A stretch of DNA of 9,234 nucleotides from Nocardioides sp. (lineage in GTDB: Bacteria > Actinomycetota > Actinomycetes > Propionibacteriales > Nocardioidaceae), in contig JAKFXV010000311.1 of NCBI GenBank assembly GCA_021731205.1, forward strand, positions 1-9,234. The letters run 5' to 3'. How positions within the stretch are numbered: position 1 is the first letter of the stretch; each line of letters opens with the position of its first letter. The position numbers were made by a program, and so were the translations under genes. The notes beneath the pieces are model-generated. The model had not been told where the DNA came from. It did not search any database and saw only the letters and a program-made list of their open reading frames with translations. Below, one piece after another: positions 1 through 6,686 of the stretch.

Positions 1-1520
1 ACCTGGTGCTGGACCTGCGGGCGCCCGCCGTGGGCGGTGTCGAGCAGGCGCGCGATCTTGACAGCCTCCTCCTCTTCGTAGGCCTCGATGGCCGCCGCCA
101 CGAGGGCGACCCCAGAGTGACGTTCGGCAACCAGACGTCCTTCGCCACGGACCCGGTCGATCCATCCGGTGTCCGCCCATGGTCCGGGGCCGACCACCTC
201 GGGCTGGTCGAGCAGATCGAGGACGAAGCTCTTGTTCGTCGCCCCACCCTCGATCACGACCGTGGTCTCCGACATGGCCCGACGGAGTCGGGCCAGAGCC
301 TCCGCCCGACTGGATCCGACCGCGATGATCTTGGCGATCATGGAGTCGAAGTCGGCGGGGATGGTGTCTCCTTCGGCAACCCCGGTGTCGACGCGGATGC
401 CTGGTCCTGCCGGCAGGTCCAGTCGCACGATACGACCGGGCGCGGGAGCGAAGTCCCGGTCCGGATCCTCTGCGTTGAGTCGGGCCTCGACCGCGTGGCC
501 TCGCTCGACCGGCTTCGGGCCGATGAGTCGACCACCCTCGGCGACGTGGAGTTGCGCCTTCACCAGATCGGTGTCGGTGGTGGCTTCGGTGATCGGGTGC
601 TCGACCTGGAGTCGCGTGTTGACCTCGAGGAAGGCGAAGGTGCGGTCTTGGGGGTGGTAGAGGAACTCCACCGTGCCGGCCCCGCGATAGTCCACGGCGA
701 GAGCCAACCGCTCGGCCGCGGCCTTCAGCTCGTCGGCCTGCTCGAGCGTGAGCAGCGGCGAGGAGGACTCTTCGATCACCTTCTGGTTGCGCCGTTGCAC
801 CGAACAGTCCCGCACGCCGAGAGCCCACGCCGTACCCTGCCCATCGGCGATGACCTGCACCTCGACGTGCCGGGCGCCGGTGACCAGGCGTTCCAAGAAC
901 ACCACTCCCGAACCGAACGCGCGCTCGGCCTCGTCCCGGGTCCGTTGATAGGCGTCCTCGAGGTCGGCCGGACCCGCCACCATCCGGATGCCGCGTCCAC
1001 CGCCCCCGGCCGTGGCCTTGAGCATGAGCGGGTAGCCGATCGACTCGGCGGCCACCAGCGCGGCCTCGAGCGTGTCCACACCCCCGCGGCTCCACGGTGC
1101 AACCGGGACCCCCACCTCCTCGGCGATCAGCTTCGATCCGATCTTGTCTCCGAGCTTGCGCATCGCCTCGGCACTGGGGCCGATGAAGGTGACCCCGATC
1201 CGCTCGCACAGTTCGGCGAAGCCCGGATCCTCGGCCACGAAACCCCAGCCGACCCAGACCGCGTCGGCACCGGTCTCCACCAAGGCTCGTTCGAGCAAGG
1301 CGTGGTCGAGGTAGGGCCGGTTGGCCGCCGGACCGAGCGGATAGGAGAGGTCGGCCTCACGCACGAACATGGCCGCCCGCTCGGCGTCGGTGTAGAGCGC
1401 AACAACCTGAGTTGGTGGCAGCTGCGAGCCCGGCGCCAGTCCGGCGTTGACATCGCGCACCGCATGGATCAACCGCATCGCTGCCTCGCCACGATTGACG
1501 ACCGCAATCCGCTGGAACAA
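1..1520 (-). CDS. Biotin carboxylase region of a (probably multidomain) acyl-CoA carboxylase, partial at 3' end
   Basis: The first 506 residues of an ATP-dependent biotin carboxylase, which carboxylates biotin on a carrier domain to feed an acyl-CoA carboxyltransferase (acetyl- or propionyl-CoA type). Seen: the N-terminal domain begins FQRIAVVNRGEAAMR; the ATP-grasp domain spans about residues 125-330 with the glycine-rich loop KATAGGGGRGIR (168-179), RDCSVQRRNQKVIEE (238-251) and EVNTRLQVEHPITE (299-312); the C-terminal domain includes ARLNAEDP (346-353) and DFDSMIAKI (390-398). The frame is open to the window edge without a stop. After a normal ~450-residue carboxylase core the chain continues through RPQVQHQ, so it probably carries more domains beyond the window; from memory this resembles actinobacterial fused carboxylases with carrier and carboxyltransferase regions. 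The start is TTG at 1520-1518, chosen because GGAGG (minus strand, 1532-1528) lies 7 nt upstream and the core motif begins directly after it. Family certain; substrate not determined. Confidence 0.93.
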   Translation of the reverse strand, partial: MFQRIAVVNRGEAAMRLIHAVRDVNAGLAPGSQLPPTQVVALYTDAERAAMFVREADLSYPLGPAANRPYLDHALLERALVETGADAVWVGWGFVAEDPGFAELCERIGVTFIGPSAEAMRKLGDKIGSKLIAEEVGVPVAPWSRGGVDTLEAALVAAESIGYPLMLKATAGGGGRGIRMVAGPADLEDAYQRTRDEAERAFGSGVVFLERLVTGARHVEVQVIADGQGTAWALGVRDCSVQRRNQKVIEESSSPLLTLEQADELKAAAERLALAVDYRGAGTVEFLYHPQDRTFAFLEVNTRLQVEHPITEATTDTDLVKAQLHVAEGGRLIGPKPVERGHAVEARLNAEDPDRDFAPAPGRIVRLDLPAGPGIRVDTGVAEGDTIPADFDSMIAKIIAVGSSRAEALARLRRAMSETTVVIEGGATNKSFVLDLLDQPEVVGPGPWADTGWIDRVRGEGRLVAERHSGVALVAAAIEAYEEEEAVKIARLLDTAHGGRPQVQHQ

Positions 1521-1595
1521 CCCTCGACCTCCGATGCAGGCGCGTCGTTCGCGCAGCGTCCCTTCGGGCGCTACGGGGAGACTGCCATGCCGGTG

Positions 1596-1624
1596 ACGTT
1601 ACGTGCGAGTACGCCACTAGTCAG
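1596..1624 (-). promoter_or_regulatory. Candidate promoter of the carboxylase gene
   Basis: On the minus strand, CTGACT (1624-1619) is followed after exactly 17 bp by TAACGT (1601-1596), a sigma70-like -35/-10 pair in which the -10 fits the actinobacterial TANNNT pattern. Transcription would start near 1589 and give a leader of about 70 nt before the TTG start at 1520. This rests on motif and spacing only. Confidence 0.4.
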
Positions 1625-1643
1625 GAGTAGTCCGAACGGACCG

Positions 1644-1657
1644 TTTCTTGAGAACCG
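1644..1657. repeat. Imperfect inverted repeat, possible operator
   Basis: The sequence GTTTCTTGAGAACC (1644-1657 approximately) has arms TTCT and AGAA around a central TG, extended by partly matching flanks. It sits about 20 bp upstream of the candidate minus-strand -35 and about 30 bp upstream of the candidate plus-strand -35, where a regulator of either divergent gene could bind. A short imperfect palindrome like this can also occur by chance. Confidence 0.25.
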
Positions 1658-1686
1658 CGTGATTTCGCGCCGCTGATCGGGTCCAA

Positions 1687-1717
1687 TTGATCCACTGAGG
1701 CAAGGCATCCCTAGGCA
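1687..1717 (+). promoter_or_regulatory. Weak candidate promoter of the secreted repeat protein
   Basis: TTGATC (1687-1692) is followed after 19 bp by TAGGCA (1712-1717). The -35 is a reasonable match, but the spacer is long and the -10 lacks the final T. The motif TCCCTAGGC here (1708-1716) resembles TTCCTAGGC upstream of the paralogue at 7567, which slightly raises the chance that it is real. Confidence 0.28.
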
Positions 1718-1802
1718 TCACAACCTGGGGGGTGTGCCACCGCATCGGCCCATCGTGGGGGTGGATCGAGCGGACGGGCCTCGCTGTGTGGGGGATCGAC
1801 AC

Positions 1803-3173
1803 GTGAAGAGAGTGCTAGCCGCACTCGGATGCGCCCTGCTCGCGCTGGCCATCGGCCCGTCGGGACAAGGTGCGCAGGCGGTCAGTCCTGCACCAACGCA
1901 TGGCGGCGTGGTCACCGACACCCCGCGTACCGACCTCCCACAAACCCTCGACGGAGCCGTCGAGGCGGGAGATCAGGTCGGCAACGCACTCGTGTACGGC
2001 GGCACGTTCGACACCCACACACTGCCCGACGGCACACCCCTCACCCAACGCAATCTGGTGGCGTTCGACGTCAACTCGGGCGCCCTGTTGTCCGGCTTCC
2101 GTCCGGTGGTCAACGGCGCCGTCACCGCGGTGGAGGCAGGCGACGTCGCCGGGACCGTCTTCATCGGGGGCAACTTCACCAGCGTCAACGGGACCCCGAC
2201 CCAGCGACTGGCGAAGCTGGACATCGCGACCGGCAAGCTGGTCAAGCCGTTCAGCGGAAGCGTCAACGGACCGGTCAAGACCCTCTCCAGGGTCGGCAAT
2301 CGGCTGTTCGTCGGTGGCAGTTTCACGATCGTGGGCGGCCACCCGCGAGCCAACCTGGCCGAGGTGAGCACCCTCACCGGTGCGCCCAGCTCCTCCTTCA
2401 CGATCGGCGTCACCGGGCTGCGCAGCTCGGGGTGCCGGGTCGACGGGTACTGCGGCGGCCTCACAGGAGCGATCGTCCGCTCGGTGCGTGCCACTCCGGA
2501 CGGCAGCCGATTGGTCGTCATGCACCGCGGCGACAAGGTCGGCGGCCTTACTCGGTGGGGCGCGGCCAAGATCAACATCTCGGGTCGCATTCCGAGCGTC
2601 ACCGGATGGCGGACCGACCTGTGGGACGCCTCACGCAATCAGGGCCGCACTCCCCCGGTCAGCATCGTCGAGGGCGACCTCAGCCCGGACGGGAAGTACT
2701 TCGCGGTCAGCACGGTGCTCGGCAACTTCCCGCCGCTGCACGACACCGTTATCGCGTTCCCCACAGCCGGTGAAGCACTGGTCCAACCGTTGTGGGTGAC
2801 CCAGACCTTCGACTCGACCTTCAGCCTGGCCGTATCCGACAAGGCGGTCTACATCGGCGGTCACTTCTGCTGGACCGAGTCCGATCAGTCCACCGTGGCG
2901 CCGATGTACTGGCCGGGCCTCAGCGGCAACGCCTACAGCTGCTCACGGCTGAGCGGCTACCAGTTCCGTCCGCAAACCACGTTCCGTGGTGGCATCGCGG
3001 CCCTCGATCCCCTCACCGGACACGCGCTGGCATGGGATCCTCGCTCCGACTCCTACAACGGCGTCAACTTCTTGCGCACCGTGCCCCGCGGGCTGATGCT
3101 CGGCCACGACGGAACACGGATCAAGGAGCTCGAGGTCGGTCGATCGGCCTTCTTCGATCTGCAAACTCCCTGA
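1803..3173 (+). CDS. Secreted repeat (beta-propeller-like) protein of unknown function
   Basis: A predicted exported protein of 456 residues. The start is GTG at 1803, preceded by GGGGGA (1790-1795) at 7 nt; residues 1-26 form a signal peptide (KR, then a hydrophobic stretch ALGCALLALAIG, cleavage after AQA). The upstream in-frame GTG at 1734 would bury the signal peptide and is rejected. The mature part carries degenerate repeats marked by ALVYGGTF (63-69), TVFIGGNF (118-125), RLFVGGSF (167-174) and AVYIGGHF (348-355), each followed by a 'LA/VAFD-xxTG' strand. This looks like a blade-repeat fold of the delta-60/kelch-like kind. Four mature cysteines (211, 217, 356, 380) could form two disulfides, consistent with export. 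There is no sorting motif or membrane anchor. The repeat domain is homologous to residues ~350-556 of the protein starting at 7567. Function unknown; a surface or extracellular binding role is inference. Confidence 0.88.
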   Translation: MKRVLAALGCALLALAIGPSGQGAQAVSPAPTHGGVVTDTPRTDLPQTLDGAVEAGDQVGNALVYGGTFDTHTLPDGTPLTQRNLVAFDVNSGALLSGFRPVVNGAVTAVEAGDVAGTVFIGGNFTSVNGTPTQRLAKLDIATGKLVKPFSGSVNGPVKTLSRVGNRLFVGGSFTIVGGHPRANLAEVSTLTGAPSSSFTIGVTGLRSSGCRVDGYCGGLTGAIVRSVRATPDGSRLVVMHRGDKVGGLTRWGAAKINISGRIPSVTGWRTDLWDASRNQGRTPPVSIVEGDLSPDGKYFAVSTVLGNFPPLHDTVIAFPTAGEALVQPLWVTQTFDSTFSLAVSDKAVYIGGHFCWTESDQSTVAPMYWPGLSGNAYSCSRLSGYQFRPQTTFRGGIAALDPLTGHALAWDPRSDSYNGVNFLRTVPRGLMLGHDGTRIKELEVGRSAFFDLQTP

Positions 3174-3191
3174 GCCGCAGGGTGGGCTCGG

Positions 3192-3197
3192 TAGGCT
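3192..3197 (+). promoter_or_regulatory. Candidate -10 (TAGGCT) for a leaderless dehalogenase transcript
   Basis: TAGGCT matches the actinobacterial TANNNT -10 element and ends 7 nt before the ATG at 3205, so transcription would begin at or next to the A of the start codon. No good Shine-Dalgarno sequence precedes this ATG. No clear -35 is visible. The same arrangement recurs before the gene at 4116. Confidence 0.5.
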
Positions 3198-3204
3198 GCG
3201 CGCC

Positions 3205-4110
3205 ATGCTGCTCGACGGGTTCACCCGTGAGGTGATCGACGCCGGCGAGGCACGCATCAACGTCCAGTACGCCGGCTCCGGCCCGGCCGTGCTCCTCCTT
3301 CACGGCTTCCCCCAGACCCAGGCGATGTGGCACCAGGTCGCACCTGGACTCGCCGCGACCCATACCGTGGTGCTCACCGATCTGCGCGGGTACGGCGACT
3401 CCTCGCGGCCGGCCTCGGATCCGAGCCACGCGGCGTACTCCTTCCGCGCCATGGCCCACGACCAGATCGCCGTGATGGACCGACTGGGCATCGAGCGCTT
3501 CGCCGCCGTCGGCCACGACCGTGGGGCTCGGGTCGCCCATCGGCTCACCCTCGATCACCCGGACCGGGTCACCGAGCTCGGACTGATCGACATCTTGCCG
3601 ACCGACCACATGTACGAAACCGTCGACCGCGAACTCGCGACGGCCTACTTCCACTGGTTCCTGTTCATCCAGCCTGAGCCCATCCCCGAGCGGTTGATCT
3701 CCGGTGACCCCATCGGGTTCCTGCACGCCCTGCTGGGCGGTTGGGGCAGCGGGCTGGGTGCGTTCGCACCCGAGGCGCTGGCGGACTACGAACGGGTCTT
3801 CGCCGACCCGGCGGCCCGTCACGCCATGCTCGAGGACTACCGCGCCGGGGCGAGCATCGACATCGACCACGACCGGGCCGGCGATGAGTCGTCGGGAGGA
3901 GTCGAGGTCGTGGAGGTGCCTACGCTGCTGTGTTGGGGTGCACGCAGCGTCGTAGGTCGACGCCGGCTCGATCCGCTCACCGTGTGGCGACCCCGTCTGC
4001 GTGACCCTCGGCCGGCGATCCTCGACGCCGGCCACTTCTTGGTCGAAGAGCGACCCCGCGAGACCCTCGCCGAACTGAAGAGATTCCTCGACTCAGGTGA
4101 CGTAGCCTGA
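3205..4110 (+). CDS. Haloacetate (fluoroacetate) dehalogenase-family alpha/beta hydrolase
   Basis: A 301-residue cytoplasmic hydrolase of the family that converts haloacetates to glycolate and halide (EC 3.8.1.3 for characterised members). Seen: the oxyanion motif LLHGFPQT (31-38); nucleophile motif GHDRGAR with D105, R106 and R109; acid D129 in LIDILPT; the halide-site pair H150-W151 in YFHW; Y212 in EDYRAGA; and base H277 in AGHFLVEE. From memory these match, in order and spacing, the catalytic Asp-His-Asp, the two carboxylate-binding arginines and the His/Trp/Tyr fluoride pocket of characterised fluoroacetate dehalogenases, whose length (~300) also fits. The gene lies 31 nt after the secreted protein and 5 nt before the FAD oxidoreductase. 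Start ATG 3205 fits the family N-terminus. The family includes members acting on other haloacids or epoxides, so the natural substrate is inferred, not shown. Confidence 0.87.
   Translation: MLLDGFTREVIDAGEARINVQYAGSGPAVLLLHGFPQTQAMWHQVAPGLAATHTVVLTDLRGYGDSSRPASDPSHAAYSFRAMAHDQIAVMDRLGIERFAAVGHDRGARVAHRLTLDHPDRVTELGLIDILPTDHMYETVDRELATAYFHWFLFIQPEPIPERLISGDPIGFLHALLGGWGSGLGAFAPEALADYERVFADPAARHAMLEDYRAGASIDIDHDRAGDESSGGVEVVEVPTLLCWGARSVVGRRRLDPLTVWRPRLRDPRPAILDAGHFLVEERPRETLAELKRFLDSGDVA
4103..4108 (+). promoter_or_regulatory. Candidate -10 (TAGCCT) for a leaderless oxidoreductase transcript
   Basis: TAGCCT lies within the last codons of the dehalogenase gene (its final T is the first base of the TGA stop) and ends exactly 7 nt before the GTG at 4116. 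The -10 form and spacing are the same as at 3192-3197. No Shine-Dalgarno sequence precedes the GTG. Read-through from the upstream gene is also possible with such a short gap. Confidence 0.5.
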
Positions 4111-4115
4111 CCTTC

Positions 4116-5393
4116 GTGCCGGCCAGCGAACACAACATCATCGTTGTCGGAGCCGGCCTAGCCGGGTTGCGCTGCGCGCTGCATCTGCTCGAACTCGGGC
4201 ACCCCGTGGTGGTCCTCGAGGCTGCCTCGGAGGTTGGCGGCCGGGTCCGCACCGACCTGATCGACGGCTTCCGCTGCGACCACGGCTTCCAGGTCCTGAA
4301 CCCCTCCTATCCGGCCGTACGACGCTGGGTCGACATCGCTGCGCTCGACCTGCAGCAGTTCGCGGCCGGTGTGCTCGTACGCCGCGAACACGGGCTGGTG
4401 GTCCTCGCCGATCCGGTGCGCGCGCCGGGGATGGTGGCGGGGTCGCTGCGCAGCGGCGTGGTCAATGCCCGCGAGCTCGCCGCGCTGCTGCGCTGGATCG
4501 GGCCCACGCTGGCCTCGCCCCGACGCACCATCTCCGACGCCGACGAGACCCTCGCCGCGTCGCTGGATCGGGCAGGGGTCAACGGAGCCTTGCGCCGGGA
4601 AGTGCTCCAGCCCTTCCTCGCCGGCGTCAGCGCGGATCGATACGAAGCGACCTCGGCCAGGCTGAGCAAGCTGCTGGTCCGGATGTTCGCGCTCGGCAGG
4701 CCGGGCCTGCCGACCGACGGCATGCGCGCGCTGCCGGAACAACTGGCCGCACGGGTGAGAGCCCGGGGTGGCGAGATCCGGCTCGAGAACCGCGTCGAGC
4801 TGATCACTCGGGCCGGTCCCGGGTTCACCGTGCACACGGCCGGACGAAGCGAACCGGCGGTCGGTGTCGTGATCGCGGCGGACCCGGTCACCGCCTGCAG
4901 CCTGGGTGGCCTGGCCCCACCCGAGATGCGCGGACTGGTGACGTGGTGGTTCGGGATGGACGAGCAGCCTCACGACCTGCCACTGCTCACCCTCGACGGG
5001 CGGCGACACCCGGGAGTCTCACCCGGGCCCGTCTGGAATGCCGCGGTCATCAGCAATGCGGCGCCGTCGTACGCCCCCGCCGGACGGCACCTCGTCTCGG
5101 CCACCACTCTCCTCGATGCTCCTGACGGCGAGGCACCCGAGTCCGCCGTACGACATCACCTCGGCGAGATCTACGGCTGTCACACCGATGCCTGGGAGCT
5201 GGTGGCACGGCACCACATCCCTCGTGCGCTACCGGCCCACCCTCCCTTGACGCCGTTCGCCAAGGCCGTTCAGCTGGAGGGCGGGGGGCTGTATGTCTGC
5301 GGTGACCATCGCGACACCCCATCGATCCAGGGCGCGCTGGTGTCGGGCAACCGTGCGGCCGCTCAGCTCAGCGCACACCTGTCCGGTCGATGA
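4116..5393 (+). CDS. FAD-dependent oxidoreductase, flavin amine oxidase / phytoene desaturase-like
   Basis: A 425-residue flavoprotein of the NAD(P)-binding Rossmann amine-oxidase/protoporphyrinogen-oxidase-like superfamily. Seen: an N-terminal dinucleotide-binding fold IIVVGAGLAGLRCALHL (8-24, glycines 12, 14, 17), acidic E35 at the end of the second strand (VVVLEAA) for ribose binding, and the GGRVRT motif (41-46) typical of this superfamily. The C-terminal FAD signature is LYVCGDHRDTPSIQGALVSG (392-411). The middle (~70-330) is a poorly conserved substrate domain. There are no transmembrane segments or signal peptide, so it is likely cytosolic. Start GTG 4116 is 5 nt after the dehalogenase stop. 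A role in carotenoid, porphyrin or amine oxidation cannot be chosen from the sequence. The 3' end overlaps the convergent hydrolase gene by 26 bp. Confidence 0.85.
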   Translation: MPASEHNIIVVGAGLAGLRCALHLLELGHPVVVLEAASEVGGRVRTDLIDGFRCDHGFQVLNPSYPAVRRWVDIAALDLQQFAAGVLVRREHGLVVLADPVRAPGMVAGSLRSGVVNARELAALLRWIGPTLASPRRTISDADETLAASLDRAGVNGALRREVLQPFLAGVSADRYEATSARLSKLLVRMFALGRPGLPTDGMRALPEQLAARVRARGGEIRLENRVELITRAGPGFTVHTAGRSEPAVGVVIAADPVTACSLGGLAPPEMRGLVTWWFGMDEQPHDLPLLTLDGRRHPGVSPGPVWNAAVISNAAPSYAPAGRHLVSATTLLDAPDGEAPESAVRHHLGEIYGCHTDAWELVARHHIPRALPAHPPLTPFAKAVQLEGGGLYVCGDHRDTPSIQGALVSGNRAAAQLSAHLSGR

Positions 5394-6222
5394 TGGCTTC
5401 GGCCAGCTGCTCTGGCGCCCGTTCGGGAATCCAGTGGTCGACCCCAGGCAGGATCCGCAGCCGATAGTCACTTCTCACGAACTCGGCACACCGATCCACC
5501 GCAGCGCGCGATACGGCCACGTCGCCGTCACTCCACACCAACGTGGTCGGCACGTCGATGAGGTGCCGCGCTCCGGGGCCGCCGTATCCGATGGCGCGGT
5601 ACCACGCCAACGCGGTCGGCAACACGCCGTCGTCGAGGATTTCCCGGCGGAAACGCGCGATCTGCAGGTCGTCCATGCCGGAGCGCCGCAGGTTGTGCTC
5701 GATCCAGCCCGGCCACCGGCGCGCGATCAGCTCAGGCACCACTGGCACTTGGATGGCAGCGACGTACCACGACATTCGCGCCTGTCGGCCGGTTCGCAGG
5801 GCGCGGGCGATCGCGCGCGGATGCGGCACCGACACCGCTGTGAACGAGGCAAGCAGGTCCGGCCTGGTGGCGGCGAGCGCCCAGCCGACGGCGGCGCCCC
5901 AGTCGTGCCCCGCGAGATGTACCCCACCTGATGGGCCACCAGCGCTCAAGGTTTCGAGCAACGCGATGACGTCGTCGACCAGCGTCGAGATGCGGTACGC
6001 CGCGCGGCCCCGAGGCCGAGCGCCGCACGAGTACCCGCGCTGATCGGGAGCCACCACTCGGTAGCCCTGGGCGGTCAGCAGGCGGGTCGTCGGCTCCCAA
6101 CACGTCGCCCGCTGCGGAAACCCGTGGAGGGCCACGACCAGCGGGCCGTCCAGGGGGCCCTGATCGGTGACGTCGAACACCAGGCTGTCGCGGTGGAAGA
6201 CCTTGAGCCGGTCTTCACCCAT
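5368..6222 (-). CDS. Alpha/beta hydrolase, epoxide hydrolase-like
   Basis: A 284-residue cytoplasmic hydrolase. Seen: HGFPQRATCW (33-42) with the HGFP oxyanion motif; APDQRGY (58-64); nucleophile elbow AGHDWGAA with D107; acid candidate D234 in VWSDGD; and base H263 in GVDHW. An aspartate nucleophile followed by W marks the epoxide hydrolase/haloalkane dehalogenase branch. Lid tyrosines Y153 (MSWY) and Y208 (LAWYRA) sit where epoxide hydrolases place their two ring-opening tyrosines, which favours epoxide hydrolysis. The ATG at 6222-6220 overlaps the metallopeptidase TGA (6217-6215) in the string ATGGGTGA, so the two genes are probably cotranscribed and translationally coupled. The physiological substrate is unknown. 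It is only distantly related to the dehalogenase at 3205. Confidence 0.86.
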   Translation of the reverse strand: MGEDRLKVFHRDSLVFDVTDQGPLDGPLVVALHGFPQRATCWEPTTRLLTAQGYRVVAPDQRGYSCGARPRGRAAYRISTLVDDVIALLETLSAGGPSGGVHLAGHDWGAAVGWALAATRPDLLASFTAVSVPHPRAIARALRTGRQARMSWYVAAIQVPVVPELIARRWPGWIEHNLRRSGMDDLQIARFRREILDDGVLPTALAWYRAIGYGGPGARHLIDVPTTLVWSDGDVAVSRAAVDRCAEFVRSDYRLRILPGVDHWIPERAPEQLAEAIIDRTGVR

Positions 6223-6565
6223 AGCCGTGTTCTTCCAGGCGGTCGTCGTCGATTCCGAAGTGGTGGGCGAGTTCGTGGATGACGGTGATCCGGACCTGGC
6301 GTGCCAACTCGTCGAGGTCGGGCGAGATCGCCTGCAACGGCTGTTGGAAGATCAAGATCCGGTCGGGCAGCTGCAGCGAGTAGGTACTGTCGCGTTCGGT
6401 CAGCGCCACGCCGTCGTACAGGCCGAGCAGATCCTCCTCGCCAGGAGGCGGCGTGTCTTCAACCAACACGACCACGTTGTCCAGCATGGCGGTCAGCTCG
6501 ATCGGCAGCTCATCGAGCGCGGAGCGCACCAAGTGCTCGAAGTCCTCGCGACTCAGCTCGACCAT
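6215..6565 (-). CDS. Minimal zincin metallopeptidase-family protein (PF06262-type)
   Basis: A 116-residue protein of the short zincin-like family common in actinobacteria. Seen: N-terminal helix region VELSREDFEHLVRSALDELP; then DNVVVLVEDTPPPGE (29-43), DLLGLYDGVALTER (45-58) and LPDRILIFQQPL (66-77); and a C-terminal zinc motif VIHELAHHFGIDDDRLEE with H97, E98, H101 and a possible third ligand D106. The length matches these one-domain proteins, whose substrate is not known to me. The start is taken as ATG 6565-6563, because the family alignment begins at VELSRE; an in-frame ATG at 6613 would add 16 residues with no family match. Neither ATG has a good ribosome binding site. It is the upstream gene of a two-gene unit with the hydrolase ending at 5368. 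Confidence 0.87.
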   Translation of the reverse strand: MVELSREDFEHLVRSALDELPIELTAMLDNVVVLVEDTPPPGEEDLLGLYDGVALTERDSTYSLQLPDRILIFQQPLQAISPDLDELARQVRITVIHELAHHFGIDDDRLEEHGYG

Positions 6566-6622
6566 CAGTGCAAGCCCGGGAAATGTCTGGTCACGGCGAC
6601 CGACTGTACGCATCGTGAGGCG

Positions 6623-6628
6623 TAGAGT
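6623..6628 (+). promoter_or_regulatory. Candidate -10 (TAGAGT) for the gene at 6687
   Basis: TAGAGT fits TANNNT and lies 58 bp upstream of the ATG at 6687, giving a leader of about 50 nt that contains the ribosome binding site. No convincing -35 is visible (CCGACT at 6600-6605 is the nearest match at 17 bp). Confidence 0.3.
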
Positions 6629-6686
6629 CGCTCACGACCCATCGGAACTGCGCTCGCGGCACGCGGGGCCGATCCAGGGAGGGCTG

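Larger units (their letters stand above)
1521..1802. other. Divergent intergenic region
   Basis: A 282-bp non-coding stretch between the carboxylase start (minus) and the secreted-protein start (plus). It holds the carboxylase ribosome binding site (1528-1532), a candidate minus-strand promoter (1596-1624), an imperfect inverted repeat (1644-1657), a weak plus-strand promoter candidate (1687-1717) and the plus-strand ribosome binding site (1790-1795). An open plus-strand frame covers 1734-1802, but it precedes the signal peptide and has no coding character. I see no RNA gene or recognised riboswitch. Confidence 0.6.

Noticed and set aside
6..1676. 556-codon open frame on the plus strand
   Set aside because: It lies antisense to the biotin carboxylase, whose reading frame shows unmistakable family motifs throughout; long antisense frames are expected in high-GC genes.
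1803..1835. Lipoprotein signal with Cys10 in the 1803 protein
   Set aside because: The residues before Cys10 do not fit a lipobox, the cysteine comes before most of the hydrophobic stretch, and a normal AQA cleavage site follows at residue 26.
3172..3189. GAGCC...GGCTC hairpin as a terminator after the 1803 gene
   Set aside because: The stem is only 5 bp, overlaps the stop codon, has no T-tract, and abuts the next gene's promoter candidate.
3121..5009. Long minus-strand open frames (3121-4035 and 4158-5009)
   Set aside because: They are antisense to the dehalogenase and the FAD oxidoreductase, which carry complete catalytic and cofactor motifs.
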